In this document: positions 8,855-17,015 of the stretch, in pieces | How positions within the stretch are numbered: position 1 is the stretch's first letter | How the letters are laid out: each line of letters begins with the position of its first letter | From: Sulfurimonas sp. HSL-3221 | GTDB taxonomy: Bacteria > Campylobacterota > Campylobacteria > Campylobacterales > Sulfurimonadaceae | Reading direction: 5' to 3' | DNA length: 64,000 bases | Assembly: GCF_021044585.1 (NCBI RefSeq) | Contig: NZ_CP087998.1 | Location: 434,001 to 498,000, forward strand | Notes under the pieces: generated by a model | What the model was told of the DNA's origin: nothing | What the model saw: only the letters and a program-made list of their open reading frames with translations | The model's database searches: none | Program-made: the position numbers and the translations under genes

Positions 8855-9751
8855 TCAGGGGAGGGGGAGCTCCAGGCGGAAGATGGCGCCGCGCTTCCCG
8901 TTTTCGACGGTCAGCGAGCCCTGCATCTTCTGGGCGATCTGGGTGCTCATATAGAGCCCGATACCCGTGCCCTTGTCGTCGCGCTTGGTCGTGAAGTTCG
9001 GTTTGAAGATCTCTTCGAACAGTTCCGGATCGATCCCGCCGGCGCTGTCCTCGACCTCGATGTAGATATGTCCGCCTTTTTTGTAGAAGCGGATCTGAAT
9101 CTCCCGCACGCTGCTTTCGCGCTCGATGAAGGCGTCTTTGGCGTTGGCGAGCAGGTTGAGCAGCAGGTGCTTGAACTCGTTCTCGATCCCGCTGACGATG
9201 ATCTCGCGGCCCTCTTCGACGCTGACGGCGATGTTGTTGCGGAGCATCTCGTCGTGCACGAGCAGCAGGACCGACTGGGTACAGCGTTTGAGCCCGAAGG
9301 GGCCGCTCTCTTTGTCGGGGCGGAAGAAGGTGCGGAACTCGCTCAGCGTCGAGACCATGTGTGTGATCTGCTCCTGGATGTCCTCGACGAACTTTTCGAC
9401 GTATTCCAGGGTGACGTCCCCAGCTTCAAAATCCATCTTCAGCAGGTCACCGTACATGCTGAGCGCATTCAGCGGCTGTTTCCACTGGTGGGCGACGGCG
9501 TCCATCATTTCGCCCATGGCCGCCATCTTCGCCTGGTTCTGCAGTACTTTTTCGCGCTCCAGGCGTTTATCGATCTCTTCAAGGACCCGTGACTCCAGCA
9601 TCTGCTCGCGCGTGGTACCTTCGGTCGTGTAGCTTGCAATCAGGAGTTCGATCTTCTCGCGCAACCCATTGTCACACTGTGTTGAGAGGGCAAGGATGTC
9701 TTCGATAAGTGTTTGGGTCTTTGGCGCTTTCACTCGTTCCTGTCTTTGCAT
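8855..9751 (-). CDS. Soluble sensor histidine kinase
   Basis: 298 residues without a membrane segment. After a ~70-residue helical N-terminus comes the dimerisation/phosphoacceptor box AHQWKQPLNAL (His88), then the ATPase domain with the N-box NLLANAKDAF, a DSAGGI G1 box and GTGIGLYMS. The HQWKQPLN form of the H-box is common in Campylobacterota kinases. With no sensing domain, PAS or HAMP region in view, the input is likely a partner protein. No response regulator is adjacent, so this is an orphan kinase. It sits just downstream of glnA, but a nitrogen role is only a guess. Confidence 0.92.
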   Translation of the reverse strand: MQRQERVKAPKTQTLIEDILALSTQCDNGLREKIELLIASYTTEGTTREQMLESRVLEEIDKRLEREKVLQNQAKMAAMGEMMDAVAHQWKQPLNALSMYGDLLKMDFEAGDVTLEYVEKFVEDIQEQITHMVSTLSEFRTFFRPDKESGPFGLKRCTQSVLLLVHDEMLRNNIAVSVEEGREIIVSGIENEFKHLLLNLLANAKDAFIERESSVREIQIRFYKKGGHIYIEVEDSAGGIDPELFEEIFKPNFTTKRDDKGTGIGLYMSTQIAQKMQGSLTVENGKRGAIFRLELPLP

Positions 9752-9862
9752 TAAATAATGTTTAGAATATATGATTTATTTATAGCGAAACTAGGATAAA
9801 GGGGGGCTGATTTTAGCGGAAAAAAACAAGAGGGGTTTACCCCCGTAACAGGGGGTATGTGA

Positions 9863-11293
9863 TTAGCACATGTAAGTGCTTTTGAATTCGTAGGCAGTCG
9901 GGCGGCCTTCGTCCGGCCATACGTCGCGTTCGAATTTGTAGTGCTGGTACGTCGTGATGAACTCATCCGTAAAGACCGGCTTGAGGAACTCGTTGTCAGC
10001 GATAAGGGCTTCCAGCGCTTCGCGGAGGGTATGCGGCATCTGCGGGATACCTTTTTCGCGGATTTCGTCCAGTGTCAGTTCGAAGAGGTCTTCGTCCATC
10101 GGACCGACCGGAACTTCTTTGCTTTTGATACCGTCGAGGCCGGCCATCATCATAACGGCAAAGGCAAGGTACGGACATGCTGTAGAGTCCGGGAAGCGCA
10201 TTTCGATACGCGTCGCTTTTTCGCCCGCACCGTACGGGATACGGCAGGAAGCGGAGCGGTTCTGGCTGGAGAAGGTCAGGATGCTCGGCGCTTCGAAGCC
10301 CGGGATCAGACGCTTGTAGGAGTTGGTAGAGGCGTTGGTGAACGCCGCAACCGCTTTCGCGTGCTTGAAGATACCGCCGACGTAGTTGAGCGCCATTTCG
10401 GAGAGGTTACCGTAGTTACCCTCTTTGTAGAAGAGGTTCTTGCCGTCTTTCCACAGGGACTGGTGTGTGTGCATACCGTTACCGTTGTCGCCGAAAAGCG
10501 GTTTCGGCATGAAGGTTGCCGTTTTACCGTTGAGGTGTGCGACCATTTTGACGACGTATTTGTATTTCTGGACGTTGTCAGCGGCACCGATGATGTCGGA
10601 GAAGACGACACCGATCTCGCCTTGGCCCTGGGCAACTTCGTGGTGACCCAGGACGACTTCGAGACCAACTTGCTCGAGGACCATCATCATTTCCGCACGC
10701 AGGTCGACCATGGAGTCAGTCGGCGCTACCGGGAAGTAACCGCCTTTTGTGCCCGGGCGGTGACCAGTGTTGTAGGTCTCTTCGAAACGGGTGTTGGAGT
10801 TCCACTCACCCTCTTCGGTATCGATGCGGTAGCCAGCTTCGTTGATGGAGTCGACAAAGTGGACTTCGTCGAAGATGAAGAATTCGTTTTCAGGACCGAA
10901 ATATGCTGCATCGGCGATACCGAGCTCTTCAGCGTGTTTGAGCGCTTTTTTCGCGATGGAACGCGGGCATTTTTCGTACATCTCACCTTTGTAGATGTCA
11001 TAAACGTCACAGAAGACGATAATGGTCGGATCTGCAGTGAACGGGTCGAGGAAAGCCGTCGGCACGTCCGCTTTGAGGAGCATGTCGGAGCGGTTGATCG
11101 GCTGCCATGCTTCGATGGAAGAGCCGTCGAACGGGAATCCGTTTGTCAGGTTGCCTTCATTGACGGCGCTCATGCGGTACGTGAGGTGGTGCCATGCGCC
11201 TTTGATGTCTGTGAAACGGAGGTCGACAAACTGGACGTCGTTCTCTTCACAGTATTTAAAGAACTCGTCAATGCTGTTAACGAATTTTCCCAT
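9863..11293 (-). CDS. glnA: Glutamine synthetase, type I
   Basis: 476 residues. It makes glutamine from glutamate, ammonia and ATP as a dodecamer. Motifs are [22 protein letters not shown] (metal ligands), [12 protein letters not shown] and [15 protein letters not shown]. Where GlnA of enterics has the adenylylated tyrosine (NLYDLPPEE), this protein has [11 protein letters not shown] with Phe near residue 403, so it cannot be adenylylated there. Helicobacter pylori GlnA is known to lack that site too. The start follows AGGAG at good spacing, and a TATACT -10 lies at 11324-11329. Confidence 0.98.
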   Translation of the reverse strand: MGKFVNSIDEFFKYCEENDVQFVDLRFTDIKGAWHHLTYRMSAVNEGNLTNGFPFDGSSIEAWQPINRSDMLLKADVPTAFLDPFTADPTIIVFCDVYDIYKGEMYEKCPRSIAKKALKHAEELGIADAAYFGPENEFFIFDEVHFVDSINEAGYRIDTEEGEWNSNTRFEETYNTGHRPGTKGGYFPVAPTDSMVDLRAEMMMVLEQVGLEVVLGHHEVAQGQGEIGVVFSDIIGAADNVQKYKYVVKMVAHLNGKTATFMPKPLFGDNGNGMHTHQSLWKDGKNLFYKEGNYGNLSEMALNYVGGIFKHAKAVAAFTNASTNSYKRLIPGFEAPSILTFSSQNRSASCRIPYGAGEKATRIEMRFPDSTACPYLAFAVMMMAGLDGIKSKEVPVGPMDEDLFELTLDEIREKGIPQMPHTLREALEALIADNEFLKPVFTDEFITTYQHYKFERDVWPDEGRPTAYEFKSTYMC

Positions 11294-11323
11294 TGATTTC
11301 TCCTGTTGTGAAAGTTTGCGGTA

Positions 11324-11329
11324 AGTATA
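11324..11329 (-). promoter_or_regulatory. -10 box of glnA
   Basis: Reads TATACT on the minus strand (GGCTATACTTACC), about 30 nt before the glnA start. No clear -35. Confidence 0.55.
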
Positions 11330-11419
11330 GCCGAATGTCCTTTACGCTAGCGAACGAGGTGTGATTAAAAATTAGTCAATTTGTCGCTTTTTGTAGGGGA
11401 ATGGGGAGGGAATGCGCTG

Positions 11420-12199
11420 TTACAGTGCAACGCTGTAGGGCTTTCTGTTACGGAAATATACACACTCCGTATACCCCGTTTCACGGGCGAGGGCCTCTGC
11501 CTCATCTCTGAACAGGCCGATCTGCCCCGGCGTGTGGGCATCGGAGCCGAAGGTGACGGGGATGCCGCGTTCGAAGGCGGCTCGCAGCAGCTCCGGGGAG
11601 GGGTAGGCTTCGGCCACGGGCTTGCGGTAGCCCGCCACGTTGATCTCCATCGTCATCCCCGCCGCGGCGACGGCATCGAGGGCCGGGGCCGCGATGGAGA
11701 CGATGTCGCGTTTGGGCATGAACTTGAACACCTTGATAAGGTCGAGGTGGCCGACGATATCGAAGAGGCCGCTTTTGGCCATCGCTTCGACCTGCCCGAA
11801 ATAGCGCTCCCAGATGACGTCGATATCCTCATGCTCGTACTGTCCGATAAATTCGGGATTGTCGAACCCCCACTCGTCCAGGAAGTGCACGGAACCGATC
11901 AGGTAGTCGACATCGGCATTCAGAACACGCGTGTCCATATGGCCCTCGAGGTAATCGACCTCGTAGCCGAAGAGAATGTCGATCTTCCCCTCATACTTCG
12001 TCCTCGCGTCCATGACCATCCCGTGGTACTGTTCCATCTCTTCGAACTTCATACGGTATTTGGGGTCGAAATCCATCGGCGCGTGGTCGGAAAAACCGAA
12101 AACGTCGATACCCGCGGCGAGAGCCGCGGCGACGTATTCGTCCACCGAGCCTTCGGCGTGGTTGCAGAGCGAGGTGTGGTTGTGCAGGTCGATTTTCAT
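11420..12199 (-). CDS. hisK: Histidinol-phosphatase, PHP family
   Basis: 259 residues of the PHP metal-dependent phosphatase fold: the N-terminal DLHNHTSLC metal motif, FSDHAP, YEVDYL, IGSVHF, DIVGHLDL and TFGSDAHTPGQIG supply the usual ring of metal-binding His/Asp residues. In organisms without the HAD-type HisB phosphatase this family removes phosphate from histidinol phosphate in histidine synthesis. The gene stands alone and is divergent from the U32 gene, so the substrate is assigned by family only; other phosphoesters are possible. Confidence 0.88.
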   Translation of the reverse strand: MKIDLHNHTSLCNHAEGSVDEYVAAALAAGIDVFGFSDHAPMDFDPKYRMKFEEMEQYHGMVMDARTKYEGKIDILFGYEVDYLEGHMDTRVLNADVDYLIGSVHFLDEWGFDNPEFIGQYEHEDIDVIWERYFGQVEAMAKSGLFDIVGHLDLIKVFKFMPKRDIVSIAAPALDAVAAAGMTMEINVAGYRKPVAEAYPSPELLRAAFERGIPVTFGSDAHTPGQIGLFRDEAEALARETGYTECVYFRNRKPYSVAL

Positions 12200-12224
12200 A
12201 GCTTGATTCCCATATTAATTGTGT

Positions 12225-12230
12225 ATTATA
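12225..12230 (-). promoter_or_regulatory. -10 box of the PHP phosphatase gene
   Basis: Minus-strand TATAAT, about 25 nt before the ATG. On the plus strand TAAAAT at 12254-12259 could serve the divergent U32 gene. Confidence 0.5.
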
Positions 12231-12285
12231 GGCTGAGAACCAAGAAGGTCGGGTAAAATACGCAAAAAGATTCAAAGAAAAAAGA

Positions 12286-13575
12286 ATGCATAAAGTTGAA
12301 CTACTCTCCCCGGCGGGCAACCTGGAGAAACTGAAGATCGCGATCGACTTCGGGGCCGATGCCGTCTACGGCGGCGTCAGCCACTTTTCCCTGCGGATCC
12401 GTTCGGGCAAAGAATTTACGATGGAGAGCTTCAAAGAGGGGATCGACTACGCCCATGCGCGCGGCAGAAAGGTCTACGCGACCATCAACGGTTTCCCCTT
12501 CAACTCCCAGCTGAATCTGCTGGAGAAACACATTCTCGCGATGGCGGCGTTGGAACCGGACGCTTTCATCGTCGCGACACCGGGCGTCCTGCAGCTGGCG
12601 CATAAACTCGCCCCACAGATCCCGCTGCATCTCTCCACCCAGGCCAACGTCATGAACGTGCTCGATGCGAAGGTCTACTACGAGATGGGCGCGCGCCGTA
12701 TCATCGCTGCCCGGGAGATCTCGCTCAAAGACCTCAAACAGATCAAAGCGGAGCTGCCGGACCTCGAACTCGAAGTGTTCGTCCACGGCTCGATGTGTTT
12801 CGCCTACAGCGGCCGCTGCCTTATCTCGACCGTGCAGAGCGGCCGGGTCCCCAACCGCGGCAGCTGCGCCAACGACTGCCGCTTCCCCTATGAACTCTAC
12901 GCCGCGAACCCGGAGACGGGAACACTGTTCCGGCTGGAAGAGGACCCGGGCATCGGCACCTACATTATGAACTCGAAAGACCTCAACCTCGCTTCGCACA
13001 TCAAGGAGATCCTCGATGCCGGTGCGGTCGACTCGCTGAAGATCGAGGGACGCACGAAGGCGAGCTACTATGCCGCCATCACCGCCAAGGCGTATCGCAT
13101 GGCCATCGACGACTACTATGCGGGCCTGGAACCGAGCGAACGCTACCAGGAGGAGCTGAACACGATGCAGAACCGCGGCTTTACCGACGCCTACCTCGTC
13201 AACCGCCCTTTTGAGAAGCACGACACCCAGAGCCTCGATTTTACGATGCAGATGGGGACCCACCAGGTGAGCGGCATGGTCACCGAAGACGGCGGGCACT
13301 TCCTCTGCAAGTATACGACCCGCCCCGGCGACGAGGCGGAGATCGTCGCGCCATGGGATGCGGTGCTCTCTCCCTACGAGAACGAGTACGGGTCGATTTT
13401 TGAGCGCGACGGACGCTGGTATGTCCGTTTCAATAAGCTCGTGGCGGAAAACGGACGGGAGTGGGATGCGGTGCACAGCGGCAACGTCAACCCCATCGCC
13501 CTCCCGGGCACACTGCCCCAATACAGCTTCCTCCGCATCCCCGCCGACGGGATCGACCAGTCACCGCCCGTCTAG
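12286..13575 (+). CDS. trhP: U32-family tRNA hydroxylation protein (TrhP/YegQ-like)
   Basis: 429 residues of the peptidase U32 family, whose bacterial members TrhP and RlhA hydroxylate RNA bases using prephenate-linked chemistry and an iron-sulfur site; they are not true peptidases in this branch. Seen here: ELLSPAGNLEKLK at the N-terminus, FVHGSMCFAYSGRC and RGSCANDCRFPYE with the four clustered cysteines, and SLKIEGRTKASYYA. The length fits YegQ/TrhP (~450). A perfect palindrome AGCGGCGCCGCT directly after the stop may end transcription. The next gene, purE, has its own -10. Confidence 0.88.
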   Translation: MHKVELLSPAGNLEKLKIAIDFGADAVYGGVSHFSLRIRSGKEFTMESFKEGIDYAHARGRKVYATINGFPFNSQLNLLEKHILAMAALEPDAFIVATPGVLQLAHKLAPQIPLHLSTQANVMNVLDAKVYYEMGARRIIAAREISLKDLKQIKAELPDLELEVFVHGSMCFAYSGRCLISTVQSGRVPNRGSCANDCRFPYELYAANPETGTLFRLEEDPGIGTYIMNSKDLNLASHIKEILDAGAVDSLKIEGRTKASYYAAITAKAYRMAIDDYYAGLEPSERYQEELNTMQNRGFTDAYLVNRPFEKHDTQSLDFTMQMGTHQVSGMVTEDGGHFLCKYTTRPGDEAEIVAPWDAVLSPYENEYGSIFERDGRWYVRFNKLVAENGREWDAVHSGNVNPIALPGTLPQYSFLRIPADGIDQSPPV

Positions 13576-13605
13576 CGGCGCCGCTAACGCCAGCCGTGAA
13601 TTCGC

Positions 13606-13611
13606 TATAAT
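13606..13611 (+). promoter_or_regulatory. -10 box of purE
   Basis: TATAAT within TTCGCTATAATTCCG, 27 nt before the purE ATG; no matching -35. Confidence 0.6.
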
Positions 13612-13637
13612 TCCGCATCAAAATACAGGGGCATGAA

Positions 13638-14132
13638 ATGAAATTCGTTTCAATCATTATCGGATCCAAGAGTGACTATGACGTCATGAAATCGTGTGCG
13701 GATACGCTGGAAACCTTCGGGGTACAGTATGAACTCATCATCTCCTCGGCGCACCGTTCGCCGGAACGTACCAAAGAGTACATTCTTGAAGCGGAAGCCA
13801 AGGGGGCCCAGGTTTTCATTGCCGCGGCGGGCATGGCGGCGCACCTCGCTGGCGTCCTGGCCTCCAAAACGGTCAAGCCGATCATCGGCGTGCCGATGAG
13901 CGCCTCGGCGCTGAGCGGGATCGACGCGCTGCTCTCCACCGTTCAGATGCCGGCGGGCATGCCGGTCGCGACCGTCGCCATCGGCAAAGCGGGTGCGATC
14001 AACTCGGCGTACCTCGCAATGCAGATCATGGCGCTGGAGAGCGAAGACCTGCGCATCAAGCTCCAGGAAGACCGCGTAGCCAAGGCGAAAAAAGTCGAGA
14101 TGGACTCCCTCGAGATCGAGACCAAGTTGTAA
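13638..14132 (+). CDS. purE: 5-(carboxyamino)imidazole ribonucleotide mutase
   Basis: 164 residues, normal for class I PurE, which moves the carboxyl of N5-CAIR to C4 in purine synthesis. Motifs are IIGSKSDYDVM, SAHRSPERT with the active-site His, AAGMAAHLAGV and GVPMSASALSGIDALLS. It acts as an octamer in the cytoplasm. The start follows AGGGGC. A strong hairpin lies just after the stop. No other purine gene is adjacent; PurK is expected elsewhere in the genome. Confidence 0.97.
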   Translation: MKFVSIIIGSKSDYDVMKSCADTLETFGVQYELIISSAHRSPERTKEYILEAEAKGAQVFIAAAGMAAHLAGVLASKTVKPIIGVPMSASALSGIDALLSTVQMPAGMPVATVAIGKAGAINSAYLAMQIMALESEDLRIKLQEDRVAKAKKVEMDSLEIETKL

Positions 14133-14138
14133 TTGAAC

Positions 14139-14164
14139 GCCGTCAGGAACAAGTCCCTGACGGC
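14139..14164 (+). terminator. Hairpin after purE, without U-tract
   Basis: Perfect 9-bp stem GCCGTCAGG/CCTGACGGC around an 8-nt loop, starting 7 nt after the purE stop. It lacks a run of T, so it may protect the 3' end or work with Rho rather than end transcription itself. Confidence 0.5.
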
Positions 14165-14308
14165 TACGCTCAGCCGCTGTGGCGCTGAAGCACAAAACAA
14201 GGGTACCGCTCGCGTAGCGATGTGTCCCTGAACGCTGCTGTGTCCTCGTTCCTGCGGAATTCCGCTAGGCTACATCGGCAGCGTCGTAAACCAAGGAAAG
14301 TGATTTAG
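14165..14308. repeat. Intergenic copy of a dispersed repeat
   Basis: Shares two modules with 6963-7021. 14163-14183 matches the complement of 7001-7021 with one mismatch, and 14240-14273 resembles 6963-6998 around TGCGGAATTCCGCT. No ORF is supported. Confidence 0.5.
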
Positions 14309-15166
14309 ATGAAAATCGAAAATGCCTGTGTCGAATGTATTATCGGGCAGACGCAGCGGGTGGCGGATGCGATCGGGGCTGATGACGCTCTCCGCGAGAA
14401 GATCCGGAAAGACGTTTTGGCAATGTCGAACGCGTTCGATTTTGCCAAGTCGCCGCCGGAAGTCGCCCGGGAAGTCTACGAACATCTGGCCGTGCTCGCC
14501 GGGAAAAAGGACCTCTACGATGAGGTCAAGCGCCACTCCTCCGAAAAAGCGAAAACCTTCATCCCTTTCCTGCGCGAACAGATCGCCAAGGCTGACGATC
14601 CCTTTCTGACGGCCGTCAAAGTCGCCGTTGCCGGGAACGTCATCGACCTGGCCGCCGAGGTGAGCTTCGACCTCGACACGGAAATCGACAAGCTCTTCCA
14701 TACCCACTTTGCCCACGACGACGTCGATGCGTTGCGGCAGCGCCTTTCCGGTGCGAAGACGCTGCTCTATATCGGTGACAACGCCGGCGAGCACCTCTTT
14801 GACGCCCTGGCGATCGAAGCCGTTGCCGCGCTTTACCCGCAGCTCGCGATCACCTACATGACCCGCGGCAAGCCGATTATCAACGACGTCACCTTCGACG
14901 AGGCGATGGCGGACGGCCTGGCGGAGGTCGCTACCCTTGTCGACAGCGGCGTCGACACCCCGGGCTTCGTCTACGAGCGCGCGTCGGAGGAGGCGCGGCG
15001 CCTTTTTGACGAGAGCGACGTCGTGCTCACCAAGGGGATGGGCAACTACGAATGCCTCTCCCCCTCGCCGCGCGGCGACCTCGTCTATCTGCTCAAAGTC
15101 AAATGCAACGTCGTCTCCCGCTCCATCGGCGCGGAGATCGGCAGCATTATCTGCAAACTCGTCTGA
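14309..15166 (+). CDS. DUF89 / ARMT1-like damage-control phosphatase
   Basis: 285 residues. The N-terminal CVECIIGQ motif, the central YIGDNAGEHLFDALAIE (metal-binding Asp-Asn) and SDVVLTKGMGNYECLS are hallmarks of the DUF89 family. These are metal-dependent phosphatases that remove phosphate from harmful sugar or cofactor phosphates; in plants and animals they are called damage-control phosphatases. The exact substrate cannot be read from sequence. It heads a short + group with a small unknown protein and a HAD phosphatase. Confidence 0.85.
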   Translation: MKIENACVECIIGQTQRVADAIGADDALREKIRKDVLAMSNAFDFAKSPPEVAREVYEHLAVLAGKKDLYDEVKRHSSEKAKTFIPFLREQIAKADDPFLTAVKVAVAGNVIDLAAEVSFDLDTEIDKLFHTHFAHDDVDALRQRLSGAKTLLYIGDNAGEHLFDALAIEAVAALYPQLAITYMTRGKPIINDVTFDEAMADGLAEVATLVDSGVDTPGFVYERASEEARRLFDESDVVLTKGMGNYECLSPSPRGDLVYLLKVKCNVVSRSIGAEIGSIICKLV

Positions 15167-15275
15167 CATACCAACCCGCTTTTCAACCCGACCCGGCCGT
15201 TTATGGTATGGTTTCACAAAGGCATATCCAAATCCCACGCATGGGTTTTAGCTATGCCCTGAAAAAGGAACTGCA

Positions 15276-15599
15276 ATGACGGGTGAAATGATGATTAAGT
15301 ATATTGTACTCTGCGACGGGGATCTGGAGATTAGTGTTACGTTGGCGGATCTGCTCCAGAACGAAGCGGTTGCACGGGCGATCAAAAATGCCTATGCCAA
15401 GGGAAAAAGGGATATCGAGGCCGTGGTGACGGACCCCGGCGCGCTGACGATCAAGAACAAAAAGGCGCTCCAGACGGTGACCATCCCCAAAGAGAGTTTT
15501 ATGGATGCGCTGACCCTCGCAGAAGAGGACGCGAAAGCCAAAAAGCTTTTGAAGAAAGGGTGCGACCGCATCGAGATCGTCGATATCGAGACCCTCTGA
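15276..15599 (+). CDS. Conserved-looking small protein of unknown function
   Basis: 107 residues with no family I recognise. It is soluble, charged and lysine-rich toward the C-terminus (AKAKKLLKKGCDRIEIVDIETL), with predicted alternating strand and helix. AAGGA precedes the ATG at 15276; the ATGs at 15288 and 15291 are alternatives. Its stop is 1 nt before the GTG start of the HAD phosphatase, so the two are surely co-translated. The spacing and codon use are those of a real gene. Confidence 0.75.
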   Translation: MTGEMMIKYIVLCDGDLEISVTLADLLQNEAVARAIKNAYAKGKRDIEAVVTDPGALTIKNKKALQTVTIPKESFMDALTLAEEDAKAKKLLKKGCDRIEIVDIETL

Positions 15600-15600
15600 C

Positions 15601-16239
15601 GTGCGAGGCAAAAAGTACATTCTCTTCGATAACGACGGCGTCCTCGTCGAGACCGAGGCGTGGTACTTCCGGGCCAACGTCGAAATTCTGAAAACCATGG
15701 GCATCACCCTTGAAGAGGCGCGTTACCGCGAGATCATGATCAACGGCCAAAGCGCCTTTCTGCTCGCGGAGGAGGCGGGGTACGATACGGAAACGGTCGA
15801 AGCGGCCCGCAGCAGACGCAACGATCTCTACCAGCACTACCTGCAGACGGAGGAGATCGCCATTCCCGGGGTGCACGAGGTGCTTGACGCCCTCAAGGAG
15901 CGCTACCGGATGGGCATCGTCACCTCGGCGCGGCGGGAGGATTTTGAACTGATCCATGCGGGCAGAGGGATCACGCACAGCATGGAGTTCGTCCTCTGCA
16001 GCGGCGAATATGCCCGTGCGAAACCCTATCCCGACCCCTATCTGAAAGGGCTGGAACTGCTCGGCGGTGCAAAGCATGAAGCTGTTGTCGTCGAGGATTC
16101 GCAGCGGGGGCTGCGTTCGGCGGTGAGCGCGGGGATTGAGTGCGTCATCGTCGAGAACGCCTTTACGGCGCAGCACGACTTCTCAAACGCGACCCACCGT
16201 ATCGGCACGATCGAAGGGTTGCTGGGGCTGCTGGATTAA
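15601..16239 (+). CDS. HAD-superfamily phosphatase (PGM/PGP-like)
   Basis: 212 residues, GTG start. HAD motif I is FDNDGVLVETE, but the first residue of the usual DxDxT/V pair is followed by Asn, so D-N-D-G: both catalytic aspartates are kept. Motif II is IVTSARR (Thr/Ser), motif III AKPYPDPYLKG (Lys) and motif IV VVVEDSQRGLRSA (acidic pair). The helical cap follows motif I, so it is subfamily I, like beta-phosphoglucomutase and phosphoglycolate phosphatase. Substrate unknown. It overlaps the end of the convergent proB by 4 nt. Confidence 0.88.
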   Translation: MRGKKYILFDNDGVLVETEAWYFRANVEILKTMGITLEEARYREIMINGQSAFLLAEEAGYDTETVEAARSRRNDLYQHYLQTEEIAIPGVHEVLDALKERYRMGIVTSARREDFELIHAGRGITHSMEFVLCSGEYARAKPYPDPYLKGLELLGGAKHEAVVVEDSQRGLRSAVSAGIECVIVENAFTAQHDFSNATHRIGTIEGLLGLLD

Positions 16240-17015
16240 CCTGCCGCCTGCGGCCGCGGTTCAAAGAGCGTCCCCAGCGTCTGTTCGCCGTGGATCAGGA
16301 ACTGGACCGCCGTGGAGAGTTCGAAGCCGTTGCAGAGGAACATCCGTTTCCCACGCCGCAGCAGGAAGTCCGCCGCCATCAGCTTGGTGACGATCCCGCC
16401 GGTGGCAAAGGGGTCGTTGGGCGTGGATTCAGCCTGCAGTGCCTCCGGCGGGACGGCGTGGAGCACACGGTGGCGTTTCGCGTCCTCATGTTCGCGGGGG
16501 TTTTTGTCGTAGTAGCCGTGGATGTCGCTGAGGATCACGAGCAGATCGGAATCCGTCGCATAGGTGACATGGGCGGAGAGCTGGTCGTTGTCCCCGAAGA
16601 GCTGCTCGGGGGTGGAGGTGATGTCGTTTTCGTTGATGATGGGGAGGATGTCATTGGCCAGGTGCGCGTTGATGATCTCCTGGAACATCGCCGTGCGTTT
16701 GCGCGAATCGAAGTCGTCCTCCGTCAGAAGGATCTGCGCCGTATCGATATGGTAGGTGTCGAACTCTTTTTTGTAGCTGCTCATCAAAATGGGCTGACCG
16801 GCGGCCGCCAGGGCTTTTTTGCCGACCCGTTCGCGCTTGTCGAGTTTCAGCGCGCAGTAACCGGCCGCCACCGCTCCCGATGTGACGAGGATGACATCGT
16901 ACTGCCCGCGGATGTCGGCGATCATCTGTACGAGGGCGAGGATACGCTCCCTGGCGATCCGGTTGCCCTCGGTGAGGACGGCGCTGCCGACTTTGATGAC
17001 GATACGTTTGCTCAC
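16236..17015 (-). CDS. proB: Glutamate 5-kinase, short form without PUA domain
   Basis: 259 residues. It phosphorylates glutamate, the first step of proline synthesis. It has the amino-acid kinase fold: IVIKVGSAVLT, VTSGAVAAGY, AAAGQPILM, INENDITS, FGDNDQLSAHV and GTGG-like DPFATGGIVTKLMAA. The C-terminal PUA domain of the E. coli enzyme (367 residues) is absent, as in many Campylobacterota. Its start overlaps the putP stop, so it lies in one transcript with proline uptake and degradation, an unexpected partner for a biosynthetic kinase. Confidence 0.93.
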   Translation of the reverse strand: MSKRIVIKVGSAVLTEGNRIARERILALVQMIADIRGQYDVILVTSGAVAAGYCALKLDKRERVGKKALAAAGQPILMSSYKKEFDTYHIDTAQILLTEDDFDSRKRTAMFQEIINAHLANDILPIINENDITSTPEQLFGDNDQLSAHVTYATDSDLLVILSDIHGYYDKNPREHEDAKRHRVLHAVPPEALQAESTPNDPFATGGIVTKLMAADFLLRRGKRMFLCNGFELSTAVQFLIHGEQTLGTLFEPRPQAAG

